From: Desulfovermiculus halophilus DSM 18834
Lineage (GTDB): Bacteria; Desulfobacterota; Desulfovibrionia; Desulfovibrionales; Desulfothermaceae
NCBI RefSeq assembly: GCF_000620765.1
Contig: NZ_KK211185.1
Span: 63,301-127,300, forward strand
Direction: 5' to 3'
DNA length: 64,000 bases
Below are positions 20,818 to 31,933 of this stretch, piece after piece; the first letter of the stretch is position 1; each line of letters starts with the position of its first letter. Under the pieces are notes generated by a model that saw nothing but the letters and a program-made list of their open reading frames with translations, was not told the origin of the DNA and did not search any database. Both the position numbers and the translations under genes were made by a program.

Positions 20818-20932
20818 TTTTGGGGCTCAGTTCCATTCCCCAATGCGACCGGCTCGAATACAGACCGCAGCCGAGTGAACCGAGAACCGGGAACATTGAA
20901 TGTATAAGCCCAATGAAGGAGTAAAAGATATC

Positions 20933-22132
20933 ATGTCCCGTATAGAGAAAGTGGTCCTGGCCTACTCCGGAGGCTTGGATACCTCGGTGATTTTGAAATG
21001 GATCCAGCAGACCTACGAATGTGAAGTGATCGCGTTGACTGCGGATCTGGGCCAGGAAGAGGAACTTGCAGGGCTGGAAGACAAAGCCCAGTCCACCGGG
21101 GCGAGCAAGGCCTATATCCTGGATGTGCAGGAGGAGTTTGCCCGGGACTTTGTCTTTCCCGCCCTCCGGGCCAATGCGGTGTATGAAGGCCGTTACCTTC
21201 TGGGCACTTCCCTGGCCCGACCCTTGATAACCAAGCACATGGTGGAGGTGGCCCGCAAGGAAGGGGCCCAGGCCCTGGCCCATGGAGCGACCGGGAAGGG
21301 GAACGATCAGGTCAGGTTCGAGCTGGCGGCCATGGGGCTGGCGCCGGAACTGAGGACCATCGCCCCCTGGCGGGAATGGGAGCTGGCCTCCAGGACGGAT
21401 CTGATCCGCTTCGCAAAGGAAAACGGCATCCCGGTTCCGGTGACCCAGGAAAAACCGTACAGCTGCGACCGGAATCTTCTGCATTTAAGTTTTGAAGGCG
21501 GGGAGCTGGAGGATCCGTGGCAGGAGCCCGGTCCCGGGACCTTTGTTTTGACCGTGCCCCCGGAACAGGCACCTGATCAGCCGCAGATCGTGGAAATAGA
21601 TTTCGAAGCCGGCAATCCGGTGGCCGTGGACGGAAAAGCGTACAGTCCGGCAGAGGTGATCAAGGTCTTAAACCGGATTGCCGGGGCCCATGGCATCGGC
21701 CGGGTGGACATGGTGGAGAACAGGTTCGTGGGCATGAAGTCCAGGGGAGTCTACGAGACGCCCGGGGGAACGGTTCTGCACCTGGCCCACAGGGACCTGG
21801 AGGGGATCTGCATGGACCGGGAGGCCATGCATCTCCGGGACAGCCTGATCCCGAAGTATGCGACCATGGTCTACAACGGGTACTGGTATGCCCCGGAGCG
21901 GGAGGCCCTGCAGGCCATGATCGACGCCGGACAGAGCAAGGTCACCGGCACGGTGCGCATGAAGCTGTACAAGGGACAGGCCTATCCCCTGGGACGAAAG
22001 TCCCAGTATTCAATGTACAACCCGGCCATGGCCACCTTTGAGGCCGACGAGGTCTATGATCAGGCGGACGCGGCCGGATTTATCCGTCTTCAAGGACTGC
22101 GTCTTGTGGCCCGGGGGAGTCAGCAGGACTAG
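20933..22132 (+). CDS. argG: Argininosuccinate synthase
   Basis: The 399-residue enzyme condenses citrulline and aspartate using ATP. The PP-loop AYSGGLDTS (about residues 9-17) and the conserved [10 protein letters not shown] and [10 protein letters not shown] blocks are present. The ATG at 20933 is chosen because AAGGAG precedes it and homologs begin at this point; an in-frame ATG at 20900 would add 11 residues. It sits between argF and argH. Confidence 0.97.
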   Translation: MSRIEKVVLAYSGGLDTSVILKWIQQTYECEVIALTADLGQEEELAGLEDKAQSTGASKAYILDVQEEFARDFVFPALRANAVYEGRYLLGTSLARPLITKHMVEVARKEGAQALAHGATGKGNDQVRFELAAMGLAPELRTIAPWREWELASRTDLIRFAKENGIPVPVTQEKPYSCDRNLLHLSFEGGELEDPWQEPGPGTFVLTVPPEQAPDQPQIVEIDFEAGNPVAVDGKAYSPAEVIKVLNRIAGAHGIGRVDMVENRFVGMKSRGVYETPGGTVLHLAHRDLEGICMDREAMHLRDSLIPKYATMVYNGYWYAPEREALQAMIDAGQSKVTGTVRMKLYKGQAYPLGRKSQYSMYNPAMATFEADEVYDQADAAGFIRLQGLRLVARGSQQD

Positions 22133-22178
22133 GCCGGACTGATCAAAATCCGGACATGTTATTAAAGAGAGCAGCACG

Positions 22179-23591
22179 ATGAGCACATCAGGCATGTGGG
22201 GCGGAAGATTCAAGGGCTCCATCCAGGGCATGGTCCTGGAGTATACGGAGTCCATCGAGGCAGATCGCCATTTCGCCCGTCAGGACATTCGGTGCTCCAA
22301 GGCCCACGCCGCAATGCTCGGTCGGCAGCAGATCATTACCGACCAGGAGGCGCAGAGCATCATCTCCGGGTTGGATGCAGTTGAACGGGAGATAGAGGAC
22401 GGCTCGTTCTCCTGGTCCAGGGATCTGGAAGACGTGCACATGAATATCGAGCACCGGCTGACCGAGATCGTTGGGCCGGTGGGCAAGAAGCTGCATACCG
22501 GTCGAAGCCGCAACGACCAGGTGGCCACGGCCTTTCGGCTCTTTGTCTCCGAGCGGATGCAGGAGTGGAGGAGGAATCTGCTGCGCCTGATCCGGGTGCT
22601 CGGAGACAAGGCTGAAGGCCACCGGGAGGTCATTCTTCCAGGATACACCCATCTGCAGCCGGCCCAGCCAGTGAGCCTGGCTCAGCATCTGTTGGCCTAT
22701 GCCCAGATGTTCCGCCGGGATGTGGAGCGGATTGCCGACTGCCAGGACAGGGTCCGGGTCTCGCCCCTGGGGGCTGCCGCCCTGGCCGGCACCACCTATG
22801 ATCTGGACCCTGAATACACGGCCAGGGAGATAGGGTTTGATCGGGTGTTCGCCAACAGCATGGATGCGGTCTCGGACCGGGATTTCGTTCTGGAGCCCCT
22901 GTTCGCCGCAGGCATGATCATGACCCATTTGAGCCGTTTGTGCGAGGAGCTGATCATTTGGGCCAATCCCAACTTCGGCTTTGTCCGCCTTCCGGATGGG
23001 TTCGCCACCGGATCCTCGATCATGCCCCAGAAAAAGAACCCGGATGTGGCCGAGCTCATGCGGGGCAAGTCAGGCCGGGTGATCGGAGATCTGATCTCCC
23101 TTTTGACCACCATGAAGGCCTTGCCTTTGGCTTATAACCGGGATCTGCAGGAAGACAAGCCTGGCTTTCTGGACGCCGATTACACGGTCAGCCTCTCCGT
23201 AGCGGTCATGGCCGAGATGATAGAGGCAACCGGATTTGATGAACAGCGTATGTACGCGGCGGTGCGGGCCGGATTTTTAAATGCAACTGAGCTCGCAGAC
23301 TATCTGGTCGGCAAGGGGCTTCCTTTCCGCCAGGCTCATCACGTCACCGGCCGGATTGTGGCCAGGGCCGAGGAGCAAAACATCGGGCTGGAGGATATGC
23401 CCCTGGAACAGATGCAGGAGCATTCGCCGCTCATCGATGATGAGGTGTACGCTGTGCTGGATTACGAGACTGCGGTCGCCCGCCGGGAGAGCAGGGGAGG
23501 CACGGGCCCGCGGGCTGTGAGCACTCAGCTGCAAGAGCTGCGGGCTTGGCTGGACGGGCAAGGGGATAACGGGGGTGGCGGAAGCGTATAG
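22179..23591 (+). CDS. argH: Argininosuccinate lyase
   Basis: The 470-residue enzyme splits argininosuccinate into arginine and fumarate. The fumarase/aspartase signature [12 protein letters not shown] (about residues 276-287) and the HTGRSRNDQ motif (about 104-112) are intact. The last residues (GGGGSV and the stop) lie outside the conserved fold and are encoded by DNA that is also the 3' end of selC on the other strand, a 16-bp convergent overlap. Confidence 0.97.
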   Translation: MSTSGMWGGRFKGSIQGMVLEYTESIEADRHFARQDIRCSKAHAAMLGRQQIITDQEAQSIISGLDAVEREIEDGSFSWSRDLEDVHMNIEHRLTEIVGPVGKKLHTGRSRNDQVATAFRLFVSERMQEWRRNLLRLIRVLGDKAEGHREVILPGYTHLQPAQPVSLAQHLLAYAQMFRRDVERIADCQDRVRVSPLGAAALAGTTYDLDPEYTAREIGFDRVFANSMDAVSDRDFVLEPLFAAGMIMTHLSRLCEELIIWANPNFGFVRLPDGFATGSSIMPQKKNPDVAELMRGKSGRVIGDLISLLTTMKALPLAYNRDLQEDKPGFLDADYTVSLSVAVMAEMIEATGFDEQRMYAAVRAGFLNATELADYLVGKGLPFRQAHHVTGRIVARAEEQNIGLEDMPLEQMQEHSPLIDDEVYAVLDYETAVARRESRGGTGPRAVSTQLQELRAWLDGQGDNGGGGSV

Positions 23592-23669
23592 GAGTCGAAC
23601 CTACCGATGGGGGCGAACCCATCCACTGGATTTGAAGTCCAGGCGCCACACCGGTGACGAAACGCTTCC
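23576..23669 (-). tRNA. selC: tRNA-Sec (anticodon TCA), CCA encoded
   Basis: The minus strand reads a 5' GGAAGCG acceptor arm that pairs with CGCTTCC, followed by discriminator G and CCA. The anticodon arm CTGGACTTCAAATCCAG has anticodon TCA, which reads UGA. The long variable arm (GATGGG..CCCATC), the TTCGACTC T-loop and the total length of about 94 nt are typical of bacterial selenocysteine tRNA. The gene implies a SelA/SelB system elsewhere. Its 3' end overlaps the argH end on the opposite strand. Confidence 0.95.
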
Positions 23670-23681
23670 GCTGCGCACAAT

Positions 23682-23710
23682 TGTCTAGCAGATATTCAAT
23701 CTGAAGGCAA
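23682..23710 (-). promoter_or_regulatory. Candidate selC promoter
   Basis: TTGCCT (23705-23710) and TAGACA (23682-23687) on the minus strand are spaced 17 bp apart, with 12 bp to the tRNA 5' end. The rest of 23711-23879 shows only the ftsH leader. Confidence 0.45.
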
Positions 23711-23879
23711 GCAGCCCCGGGGGCCTTTCAAGGCCTGTTTCTTGCTTGTCAACAGGGCGGGCATGCATTATTTTTGATCAGTTCACGGCTCATGTGCAGA
23801 GTTTTTTAGTCCCTGAGTGAAACCCGGGCCTCTTTTGCCGAGTCCGGCAGCCCTACACCCGACAGTATGGAGGCTTTCG

Positions 23880-25877
23880 TTGAATAACTTTCTGAAAAAT
23901 TTGATACTTTGGGCGACCATTTCCCTGGTCATGGTCGCCTTGTTCAATATGTTCAATACCCCCCAAGGGGCCCGAAACCAGATTTCCTACAGTCAGTTTC
24001 GGTCCCTGATCGAGGGCGGGCAGGTTACCTCAGTGCAGATCCAGGGCAAGAAGATTACAGGAACCACCGAAGACAATCAGCGCTTTTCCACCTATGCACC
24101 TGAGGACCCGAATCTGGTTCAGACCTTGATGGGCAAGAATGTGGAGGTCTCGGCCAAGCCTGCTGAAGAGTCGCCCTGGTACATCACTCTCCTCGTGTCC
24201 TGGTTTCCTATGCTGCTGCTCATCGGGGTATGGATATTTTTCATGCGCCAGATGCAGGGTGGTGGCGGCGGAGGCAAGGCTTTCTCCTTCGGCCGGTCCA
24301 AGGCCAAGATGGTCACTGAAGAGACCGCAAAGGTCACCTTCGACGATGTGGCCGGGGTCGACGAGGCCAAGGAAGAGCTGACCGAGGTCGTGGAGTTCTT
24401 GAGCAACCCCAAGAAGTTTACCCGGCTGGGAGGACGGATTCCCAAGGGGGTGCTCCTGGTCGGCCCTCCGGGAACAGGAAAAACCCTTCTGTCCAGGGCC
24501 GTGGCCGGAGAAGCCGGGGTGCCCTTTTTCTCCATCTCCGGTTCCGACTTTGTAGAGATGTTCGTCGGCGTGGGTGCGTCCAGGGTCCGGGATCTCTTTG
24601 TCCAGGGGAAGAAGAACGCCCCCTGCCTCATCTTTATCGATGAGATCGATGCCGTGGGCCGGCAGCGGGGCGCAGGGCTCGGCGGCGGCCACGACGAACG
24701 GGAGCAGACCCTGAACCAGCTGCTGGTGGAAATGGACGGGTTTGAATCCAACGAGGGGGTGATCCTGATTGCAGCCACCAACAGGCCGGATGTCTTGGAC
24801 CCGGCTCTGCTCCGGCCGGGACGTTTCGACCGCCAGGTGGTGGTGCCCAATCCGGACCTCAACGGCCGCAAATCCATCCTTAAGGTTTACTCCCATAAGG
24901 TGGCCCTGTCCAAGGAGGTCGACATGGACGTTATTGCCCGGGGGACGCCTGGATTTTCCGGGGCCGATCTGGAGAACCTGGTCAATGAGGCGGCTTTGAT
25001 CGCGGCCAAGAATGATAAAGACCACGTGGACATGATTGACCTGGAAGAGGCCAAGGACAAGGTCATGATGGGCAAGGAGCGGCGCAGCGTTATCTTAAGC
25101 GAAGAGGAAAAGAAAACCACCGCCTATCATGAAGGCGGACACGCCCTGGTCGCCAACCTCCTGCCCAAGGCGGACCCTGTGCACAAGGTGTCCATCATTC
25201 CCAGGGGCCAGGCCCTGGGGGTGACCATGCAGCTGCCCCTGGATGATCGGCACAACTATTCCAAGGAGTATCTGGATGCCACCCTGGCTGTAATGATGGG
25301 CGGCCGGGTGGCGGAGCAGCTTTTTCTCCACCAGGTGACCACCGGAGCGAGCAACGATCTGGAACGGGCTTCCAAAATGGCCCGGAAGATGGTTTGTGAA
25401 TGGGGGATGAGTGAAACTTTCGGCTCCATGGCCTTAAGCGACAATGGAAATGAGGTCTTCCTGGGCCGGGAGCTGGTGCAGCACAAGCAGTACAGCGAGG
25501 AGACCGCACGGCTGATTGATGCCGAGGTGCGCAAGATTCTGCAAGACGCCTACAACATGGCCAAGCGGCTGTTGGAGGACAATGAAGAGGTTGTGCACAA
25601 TCTGGCCTCCGCCCTTCTGGAGCGGGAGACCATTTCCGGCAAGGATCTGACCACCCTGATGAACAGGGAAGAGCTCCCGCCCTTTGAACCCGCAGAGGGG
25701 GGCAAGGACCCGGGTCCGGGCCGTTCCAGCGGGGAGGAGGACCCGGAAGAAACAGACTCGGAGGACGCTGCCCGGGCTGAGGATCAGGCTGAGGAAGACA
25801 ACGACGATGCTGAGTTCTCCTTTCGGGACGACGAGGAGGATCAGGCGGGCAAGGAAGGGACAGATAAATCGGCATAG
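23880..25877 (+). CDS. ftsH: ATP-dependent zinc metalloprotease FtsH
   Basis: The 665-residue membrane-bound AAA+ protease degrades misfolded membrane proteins and regulators. Two membrane helices (about residues 5-24 and 102-124) flank a periplasmic domain. Walker A GPPGTGKT, the SRH region and the zinc site HEGGHAL follow in order. The C-terminal 65 residues are strongly acidic (Glu/Asp-rich). The start is taken as TTG at 23880: GGAGG lies six bases upstream and the next residues [10 protein letters not shown] match the usual FtsH start. An ATG at 23817 would place 21 polar residues before the first helix. Confidence 0.95.
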   Translation: MNNFLKNLILWATISLVMVALFNMFNTPQGARNQISYSQFRSLIEGGQVTSVQIQGKKITGTTEDNQRFSTYAPEDPNLVQTLMGKNVEVSAKPAEESPWYITLLVSWFPMLLLIGVWIFFMRQMQGGGGGGKAFSFGRSKAKMVTEETAKVTFDDVAGVDEAKEELTEVVEFLSNPKKFTRLGGRIPKGVLLVGPPGTGKTLLSRAVAGEAGVPFFSISGSDFVEMFVGVGASRVRDLFVQGKKNAPCLIFIDEIDAVGRQRGAGLGGGHDEREQTLNQLLVEMDGFESNEGVILIAATNRPDVLDPALLRPGRFDRQVVVPNPDLNGRKSILKVYSHKVALSKEVDMDVIARGTPGFSGADLENLVNEAALIAAKNDKDHVDMIDLEEAKDKVMMGKERRSVILSEEEKKTTAYHEGGHALVANLLPKADPVHKVSIIPRGQALGVTMQLPLDDRHNYSKEYLDATLAVMMGGRVAEQLFLHQVTTGASNDLERASKMARKMVCEWGMSETFGSMALSDNGNEVFLGRELVQHKQYSEETARLIDAEVRKILQDAYNMAKRLLEDNEEVVHNLASALLERETISGKDLTTLMNREELPPFEPAEGGKDPGPGRSSGEEDPEETDSEDAARAEDQAEEDNDDAEFSFRDDEEDQAGKEGTDKSA

Positions 25878-25950
25878 GCCCGGGTTGCCCCCGAGCGGTT
25901 GGAATGCCTCGGCCGCACCTGAACAGAGGGCGCATGCCCATACAGGGAGG

Positions 25951-26223
25951 GGGTCTTCGACGTAGCCTGTGGATTGTTGGAGTTTGCCATCTCTTCTGAG
26001 TGCCCACTTTCGGCCCGGTATTTTCTAAGCCCCGCCAAAGGGGGATCCCTGCCCCCTCCAGGCTACTCACGTGCAGGTCACTGCTTTCTGTGTGACGAAA
26101 GCTTATCATGCACGTGAGTGCCGGGTGGCGGGACCAAGAAAATGTGCGGGCCTGCCGCTCACGGCACACAGAAGAGACGGCAAACTCTTATGGAGGCAAT
26201 GCCACTTTCTGTGTCGAAGAGCC
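25951..26223. repeat. Palindromic MITE-like repeat, copy C (full length)
   Basis: The element runs from GGGTCTTCGAC to GTCGAAGAGCC (273 bp), with both arms. It is flanked by CAGGGAGG (25943-25950) and CAGGGAGA (26224-26231), an 8-bp direct repeat with one mismatch. It fills most of the ftsH-folP gap (418 bp). The in-frame extension upstream of folP starting at 26071 lies in this repeat and is not considered coding. Confidence 0.93.
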
Positions 26224-26295
26224 CAGGGAGATATTTGCGGCACGGCTGTCATGCATCGGAGCATTCTGCACAGAGCCGCGGAAGAGGACATCGCA

Positions 26296-27153
26296 ATGAC
26301 CACACCTGTGACCTGGACAATAGCCGGGGGCCGGGTTTTAGGCCCGGCCCCTTTTTTTGTGGCCGGAATCGTCAACTGCACCCCGGATTCGTTTTATGAC
26401 GGGGGGCATTTCTTCGATCCGGATCAAGCAAGCGAGCAGTCTGTGGCCCTCGTGGATCAGGGGGCGGACATAGTTGATATCGGCGGCGAGTCCACCCGCC
26501 CCTTTTCCAGGAGGGTGAGCGCTGAGGAAGAGAAACGCAGGGTCCTGCCGGTCATCAATCGGGTTCTGGAGCGCAGGCCCCGGGCGGTTGTTTCCGTGGA
26601 CACCTATCGGGCCGGGGTTGCCGCTGCGGCCCTGCAGGCAGGCGCAGGCATTGTCAACGATGTCTCGGCCTGCACCTTCGATCCGGACCTTATGCAGGTT
26701 GTGTCCGAATACAGGCCGGGATACGTGCTCATGCACTCCCAAGGCCGGCCTGAGGACATGCAGAAGGATCCCTCATATGACGATGTGGTCGGCGAGGTCT
26801 TTTCCTTTTTTGAGACCAGGATGAATCGGCTGGTTCAGGCCGGTCTGCCGGAAGAGCGCATTGTGCTGGACCCGGGGATCGGTTTCGGTAAGCTTTTGGA
26901 GCATAATCTGCGGCTTTTGGCCAATATACAGACCTTTTTCGCCCTTGGCCGCCCTGTGTATATGGGGCTGTCCAACAAGTCGACCTGGGGCAAGCTGCTG
27001 GATCTTGGACCTGATCAGCGGCAGACGGCAACTCAGGTGGCCACAGCCCTGATGGGGGCGAAAGGGGTGCCAATCCACCGGGTGCATGAGGTGGCGGATA
27101 CGGTGCGTACGCTGCGCATAGTGCAGGCACTGCAGGAGCAGGAGGATGGTTAG
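26296..27153 (+). CDS. folP: Dihydropteroate synthase
   Basis: The 285-residue TIM-barrel enzyme joins pterin pyrophosphate and p-aminobenzoate in folate synthesis. The signatures [14 protein letters not shown] (about residues 19-32) and [11 protein letters not shown] (about 61-71) are intact, and [10 protein letters not shown] follows. The start at 26296 has AGAGGA upstream; the frame is open for a further 75 codons, but these fall mostly in the mobile repeat. The order ftsH-folP-glmM matches enteric bacteria, so the repeat entered an ancestral cluster. Confidence 0.95.
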   Translation: MTTPVTWTIAGGRVLGPAPFFVAGIVNCTPDSFYDGGHFFDPDQASEQSVALVDQGADIVDIGGESTRPFSRRVSAEEEKRRVLPVINRVLERRPRAVVSVDTYRAGVAAAALQAGAGIVNDVSACTFDPDLMQVVSEYRPGYVLMHSQGRPEDMQKDPSYDDVVGEVFSFFETRMNRLVQAGLPEERIVLDPGIGFGKLLEHNLRLLANIQTFFALGRPVYMGLSNKSTWGKLLDLGPDQRQTATQVATALMGAKGVPIHRVHEVADTVRTLRIVQALQEQEDG

Positions 27154-27155
27154 CA

Positions 27156-28508
27156 ATGAATGATAGGTTGTTCGGTACTGATGGTTTGCGCGGGCAGGTG
27201 AATGTCTTTCCCATGCAGCCGGAGGTGGTCATCCGTCTCGGACTGGCCGCGGGGCAGTATTTCCGCAACGGGAAGAAGCGTCATAGGGTGGTTATCGGCA
27301 AGGATACCCGCTTGTCCGGCTATGTCTTTGAGACAGCCCTGACCTCTGGTCTGTGTGCGGCCGGGATGGACGTGTTTCTGGTCGGCCCCATGCCGACCCC
27401 GGCCATCTCCTTTTTGACCAAGAATATGCGGGCCGACCTGGGGGTGGTCATCTCCGCCTCTCACAACCCGTTTCAGGACAATGGAATCAAGTTCTTTGAC
27501 CGGGACGGGTTTAAGCTCAGCGATGAGACGGAAGAAGAGATCAGTCAGCTGGTGAACAACAGACAGTTGGTCTGGGACAGCCCCGCTCCGGAAGCCATCG
27601 GCCGGGCCACCAAGATCGAGGACAGTCCCGGACGGTATATTGTCTCCCTGAAGAACAGCTTTCCCTCGAACTTGAGCCTGGATGGGCTGACCGTGGTCCT
27701 GGATTGCGCCAACGGAGCAGCCTACCGGGTTGCCCCCCTCGTGTTTCAGGAGCTGGGGGCCAAAGTCATACCGGTGGGGGTCGATCCGGACGGATTGAAT
27801 ATCAATGCCGGATGCGGCTCTCTGCATCCCGAGTCCGTGCGGGCCAAGGTCCTGGAGACCGGGGCTGACCTGGGCATTGCCCTGGACGGAGATGCGGACA
27901 GGGTCATCCTGGTGGATGAAAAGGGGCGCATACTGGATGGTGATCAGGTCATGGCCATGTGCGCGCAGGACTTTCTGGACAAGGATCTCCTGCCGGGCAA
28001 GACCCTGGTGGCTACGGTCATGAGCAATATGGCCCTGGAGCTGTTCATGTCCGAGCGGGGTGGCCGCCTTCTGCGCACTCCGGTTGGAGACAGGTATGTG
28101 GCCGAAGCCATGCGCAGGCACGGGGCTGTGCTGGGCGGGGAGCAGTCCGGGCATCTCATTTTTCTGCAGTACAGTACAACCGGAGACGGAGTCCTGGCCG
28201 CCCTGCAGGTCTTGAAGGTCATCCAGGAGAAGCAGCGGCCCGTGTCTGAGCTGGCCGGGATTTTGGAGCCCTTGCCCCAACATCTGATGAATGTCCCTGT
28301 GCAGCGCAAGATTCCCTTTGAACAGGTGCCTGAAGTCCAAAAGATGGTCCAGGCGGCAGAGAAGTCCTTGCAGGGAAAGGGGCGGGTCCTGCTGCGCTAT
28401 TCCGGGACCGAGGCCAAGGCCAGGGTCATGGTGGAAGGAATCGATCCAGAGCTGGTTCAGGCTTTGACCTCGGACTTAGCCCAAGTTATTCAGGATCATG
28501 TCCGTTAA
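27156..28508 (+). CDS. glmM: Phosphoglucosamine mutase
   Basis: The 450-residue enzyme converts glucosamine-6-phosphate to glucosamine-1-phosphate for cell-wall precursor synthesis. The phosphoserine loop [16 protein letters not shown] (Ser at about residue 102), the metal site DGDADR (about 247) and the C-terminal phosphate loop [12 protein letters not shown] are present. It starts two bases after the folP stop, with AGGAGGA inside the end of folP, so the two genes are surely co-transcribed. Confidence 0.96.
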   Translation: MNDRLFGTDGLRGQVNVFPMQPEVVIRLGLAAGQYFRNGKKRHRVVIGKDTRLSGYVFETALTSGLCAAGMDVFLVGPMPTPAISFLTKNMRADLGVVISASHNPFQDNGIKFFDRDGFKLSDETEEEISQLVNNRQLVWDSPAPEAIGRATKIEDSPGRYIVSLKNSFPSNLSLDGLTVVLDCANGAAYRVAPLVFQELGAKVIPVGVDPDGLNINAGCGSLHPESVRAKVLETGADLGIALDGDADRVILVDEKGRILDGDQVMAMCAQDFLDKDLLPGKTLVATVMSNMALELFMSERGGRLLRTPVGDRYVAEAMRRHGAVLGGEQSGHLIFLQYSTTGDGVLAALQVLKVIQEKQRPVSELAGILEPLPQHLMNVPVQRKIPFEQVPEVQKMVQAAEKSLQGKGRVLLRYSGTEAKARVMVEGIDPELVQALTSDLAQVIQDHVR

Positions 28509-28570
28509 CGCTGGCGGCTTTCGTTGTCAGGTCGACATCCGGGTAATGAACGTTGTTCCGGGAGGGAGCC

Positions 28571-29449
28571 ATGCGAATTTCCAAGGTCGTCATTCCGGTT
28601 GCAGGGTGGGGCACCAGGTCCCTGCCGGCGACAAAGAATCTGCCCAAAGAAATGCTCCCTGTGTTCAAGAAACCCGGGGTGCAGTACATCGTGGAAGAGG
28701 CCATTGAGGCCGGGCTCAAGGATGTGGTCTTTGTCACCAACCAGAACAAGACAATTATTGAAGACCATTTCGACTACAATCTGGCCCTGGAATCCGTCCT
28801 GGAGAGAACCGGGAAGCACGATCTCTTGAAGGTGGCCAGGGAAGTCGCCGAGATGGTGAACATCATTTCCGTGCGCCAGAAGCAGCAGCTTGGACTGGGC
28901 CATGCCGTACTCTGCGCCCGGGAGGTGATCAAGAACGAGCCCTTCGCTCTGATGGTCGGCGACGATCTGATGTTCAACGCCGACCCTGGAATCAGGCAGC
29001 TGACCAGGATCGCCGAGGCCGAGAGCATGGCCGTGGTCGGAGTGATGCCCGTCCCTGAGCACAAGGTCTCCTCCTACGGAGTGATCCAGGGGGAAGAGAT
29101 CGGTCCGGATATGTTCCGGGTACGGGATCTGCAGGAGAAGCCCAGGTCCGGGGAGGCAGCCTCCAGGCTGGCCATGGTCGGGCGCTATGTGATGACCCCG
29201 GACGTGTTCGAGCACCTGCAGGATCTTTCTGCCGGGGGGCCGGACAATGAGATCCAGCTCACCGAGGCCTTGCGGGTCATGGCCCGCAACAACAGGCTGC
29301 TGGCGGTTCGGGTCCGGGGGATGCGGTTTGATATCGGGGACTGGACTGACTACTTGATCGCCAATATCTATTTTGGACTTCAGGACGAGGAGCTTCGGGA
29401 TGACCTTGTCCAGCGCCTGCATGAGCTGGTTCCGCCTCCTTCCAAATAA
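28571..29449 (+). CDS. galU: UTP--glucose-1-phosphate uridylyltransferase
   Basis: The 292-residue nucleotidyltransferase makes UDP-glucose from UTP and glucose-1-phosphate. The N-terminal nucleotide loop GWGTRSLPATKNLPKEML and the core VGDDLMFN are typical of GalU. GGGAGG lies a few bases before the ATG at 28571. It lies 62 bp after glmM and likely shares its transcript, grouping sugar-nucleotide steps for envelope synthesis. Confidence 0.95.
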   Translation: MRISKVVIPVAGWGTRSLPATKNLPKEMLPVFKKPGVQYIVEEAIEAGLKDVVFVTNQNKTIIEDHFDYNLALESVLERTGKHDLLKVAREVAEMVNIISVRQKQQLGLGHAVLCAREVIKNEPFALMVGDDLMFNADPGIRQLTRIAEAESMAVVGVMPVPEHKVSSYGVIQGEEIGPDMFRVRDLQEKPRSGEAASRLAMVGRYVMTPDVFEHLQDLSAGGPDNEIQLTEALRVMARNNRLLAVRVRGMRFDIGDWTDYLIANIYFGLQDEELRDDLVQRLHELVPPPSK

Positions 29450-29494
29450 AGCGAATGCCCTTTTCGGGACCTACATGCATCGAATGAGGTCGGC

Positions 29495-31837
29495 GTGGCC
29501 GGCATGACCCCGAGCGGTCCCACGGCTTGGGACGTCGCTTTGCTCAGCCCGCCGTACGCCACGCTGACCTATACCCAGCCAAAGGGGTTTCCGGACCAAT
29601 CCTGGCAACCGGGGCTGCGGGTCGTGGTCCCGGTGCGCCGGGAGCTTCGGCTGGGCCTGCTTATGGACCGGGTTCAGCTTGAAGGCAGAGCGGCTCAGAT
29701 GAAAGAGCTTCTCTGGCCCGGAGAACGATCCCCTCTCTTTTCTCCCGCCTTTCTTCGCCTGCTCAACGCCCTGACGGTCCGCTACGTCAGCTCGCCCGGG
29801 CGGATTCTGGCCGCTGTCCTTCCGGGGGCGGTCAAGTCTGTCGGGCCGAAGCTGGTCAGCTCCCAGGGGAGGATCAGCCTCAAACAGCTCGCGGACCTGA
29901 GCGGGGAGAGCAAGCAAGCCTGGATTGACGCGTGGCTGGCGGGTGAGCTCCAGTTTCAGAATTTTGGGGGATCCAAGACAAACCGGAAATGGGATGTGGC
30001 CTGCCAGCCGCCCTGGCCGCTTCGACCCCAGGCCCGCCGTCAGATGCAGATTTTGGATTATTTGTGGACCCAGGGCCCTCAAACCCGCCGGGAGGTGGTT
30101 CACACTCTGGGTGACTGGGCTGGCCGGGCCTTGAAGGAGCTGTCGGCAAAGAAGCTTATCGCACCCCGGGAGCCGGAACAGGCGGAGAGGACGCCGCAGG
30201 GTACGAAAAGTCACCTGCATCTAAGCCGGGATCAGGAGCACGTTCTGGCCGGACTGGAGGCGGACTTGGCCTCGCGGCGGGCCTGCGCCCGTCTGCTGTT
30301 CGGGGTCACGGGCAGCGGGAAGACCCTGGTATACGCCCGCCTGGCGGCCAGGTGCTTGGAGCAGGGGCGATCGGTGCTCCTGCTGGTGCCGGAGGTCGCC
30401 CTGGCCCTGCAGATCTTCATCCAAATCCAGGATCTGATTCCAGAAACAGCATCCATCCTGTATCACGGCTCCCTCCCACCAGCCAAACGGTCGGCACGCT
30501 TTGTTCAGGCCGGGAACGACACCGGACCGGTAATGGTTGTGGGCACCAGATCGGCGGTGTTTGTCCCTCGGTCGGACTGGGGGCTGATCATTATGGATGA
30601 GGAGCACGACGCGTCCTTCAAGCAGGAAGAGCGCCTGCCCTATCAGGCCAAGGAAGTGGCCTATTTCTTGAGCCGGGACCAGGGCGCTCTTTTGGTCCTC
30701 GGCTCGGCAACCCCGGACATGAAAAGCTTTCATGCCGCCCGAAACGGCGGAGTGGAGATGCTGACCATGCCCACCAGGATCAGTGGACGAACCCTGCCGG
30801 AGATAGAGATCGTCAACCTGCTGCAGGAACCGGAGGAGGACGGGCCCTTCAGCCCCCGCTGCCGTCGGGCCCTGGACGACTGCCTGCAACGGGGGGAGCA
30901 GGCCATCATCCTGCTGAATCGGCGGGGATACGCCCCGTTGGTCTATTGCACCTCCTGTGCCCAGGTTGTCCGCTGCGAGCACTGCGCAGTCGGCCTGACC
31001 TACCATAAGAAGCTGCATCGTCTGGTCTGTCATTATTGTGGGCATACCCGGGCTTTCCCTTCCCCGTGCGCCCACTGCGGCGGACATCAGTTCGTATCCC
31101 TGAATCAGGGCACGGAACAGGTGGAGGAGTATCTGCGCACCAGACTGGATCCAGACATTTCCACCCTGCGCCTGGATCGGGACAGCACCAGGCCTCAGGG
31201 AAGCATGGAGGAAATCCTGGAGCGCTTTGCCCAAGGCCGGGCTCAGGTTCTGGTAGGGACCCAGATGTGCAGCAAGGGCCACAACTTCCCCCAGGTGACC
31301 CTGGTTATTGTGGTCGACGGGGATGTGGGCCTGAACCTGCCTGACTATCGAGCCACTGAACGTACCTTCCAGCTTCTGGTCCAGGTCGCGGGCAGGGCGG
31401 GCCGGGGAGAGAGGCCGGGCAAGGTGTATATCCAGACCCGGAATCCGGATCATTACTGCTGGAGATTTGTGCAGGACTACGATTTTGAGGGGTTTTATGC
31501 CCATGAGATCGCTCTGCGCCAGCGGATGCACTACCCTCCCTTTGTCAAGCTGGCCCTGGTTCGAATGAGCGCTCCGGCCGACTCGGAGAAGGATGTGCAC
31601 AGGCTCATGGATCTGGGAAAGGCCCTGTCCAGGGAGGGCAAGGAAAACGGGGTCCGGGTGTTGGGGCCGGCCCCTGCCCCTTTGAACCAATTGCGGGGCA
31701 GAGTGCGGATGCAGTGTCTGCTCAAGGCGGATGCATGGGCCGATATCCGTTCCGCATACATCCGCTTTGTACGCCGGGCGGGGCACCAGGGACGCTGCCG
31801 GATCCAGCTGGATCTCGATCCAATGCAGATGTTGTGA
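29495..31837 (+). CDS. priA: Primosomal protein N' (replication restart helicase PriA)
   Basis: The 780-residue superfamily 2 helicase restarts collapsed replication forks. It has a 3'-DNA-binding domain at the N-terminus, Walker A GVTGSGKTLVY (about residue 269), the DEEH box (IMDEEHDASFKQEE) and a zinc-binding insert with paired CxxC motifs (CTSC, CEHC, CHYC, CAHC; about 486-530). Helicase motif TQMCSKGHNFP is intact. GTG at 29495 is the probable start, with GAGG five bases upstream; ATG at 29504 is the alternative. Confidence 0.95.
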   Translation: MAGMTPSGPTAWDVALLSPPYATLTYTQPKGFPDQSWQPGLRVVVPVRRELRLGLLMDRVQLEGRAAQMKELLWPGERSPLFSPAFLRLLNALTVRYVSSPGRILAAVLPGAVKSVGPKLVSSQGRISLKQLADLSGESKQAWIDAWLAGELQFQNFGGSKTNRKWDVACQPPWPLRPQARRQMQILDYLWTQGPQTRREVVHTLGDWAGRALKELSAKKLIAPREPEQAERTPQGTKSHLHLSRDQEHVLAGLEADLASRRACARLLFGVTGSGKTLVYARLAARCLEQGRSVLLLVPEVALALQIFIQIQDLIPETASILYHGSLPPAKRSARFVQAGNDTGPVMVVGTRSAVFVPRSDWGLIIMDEEHDASFKQEERLPYQAKEVAYFLSRDQGALLVLGSATPDMKSFHAARNGGVEMLTMPTRISGRTLPEIEIVNLLQEPEEDGPFSPRCRRALDDCLQRGEQAIILLNRRGYAPLVYCTSCAQVVRCEHCAVGLTYHKKLHRLVCHYCGHTRAFPSPCAHCGGHQFVSLNQGTEQVEEYLRTRLDPDISTLRLDRDSTRPQGSMEEILERFAQGRAQVLVGTQMCSKGHNFPQVTLVIVVDGDVGLNLPDYRATERTFQLLVQVAGRAGRGERPGKVYIQTRNPDHYCWRFVQDYDFEGFYAHEIALRQRMHYPPFVKLALVRMSAPADSEKDVHRLMDLGKALSREGKENGVRVLGPAPAPLNQLRGRVRMQCLLKADAWADIRSAYIRFVRRAGHQGRCRIQLDLDPMQML

Positions 31838-31841
31838 GAAA

Positions 31842-31901
31842 GTCAGGCTGGCAGAGACAGAGCCGGGGCACAGATGGGGTCTCGCAGGGAAGCCAGCTGA
31901 C
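31842..31901 (+). terminator. Imperfect stem-loop after priA
   Basis: GTCAGGCTGGC (31842-31852) pairs, with one bulge, with GCCAGCTGAC (31892-31901), and an inner GAGAC/GTCTC pair lies inside. It begins four bases after the priA stop and ends just before the rubrerythrin promoter region. No T tail follows, so its role in termination is uncertain. Confidence 0.35.
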
Positions 31902-31903
31902 CC

Positions 31904-31933
31904 TTGACAGGGTAAAATATAATTGGTAATTAT
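31904..31933 (+). promoter_or_regulatory. Candidate rubrerythrin promoter with Fur/PerR-family-like palindrome
   Basis: TTGACA (31904-31909) is followed by the perfect palindrome ATAATT-GGT-AATTAT (31919-31933), which would cover the -10 region. AT-rich palindromes of this kind are typical of PerR/Fur-family operators, and rubrerythrin is a known PerR target in sulfate reducers. The palindrome is seen; the regulator is inferred. Confidence 0.5.

Noticed and set aside
26071-26295. Extended N-terminus of folP (75 extra codons)
   Set aside because: The codons lie mostly in repeat copy C, and the dihydropteroate synthase motif starts shortly after ATG 26296, which has its own ribosome binding site.
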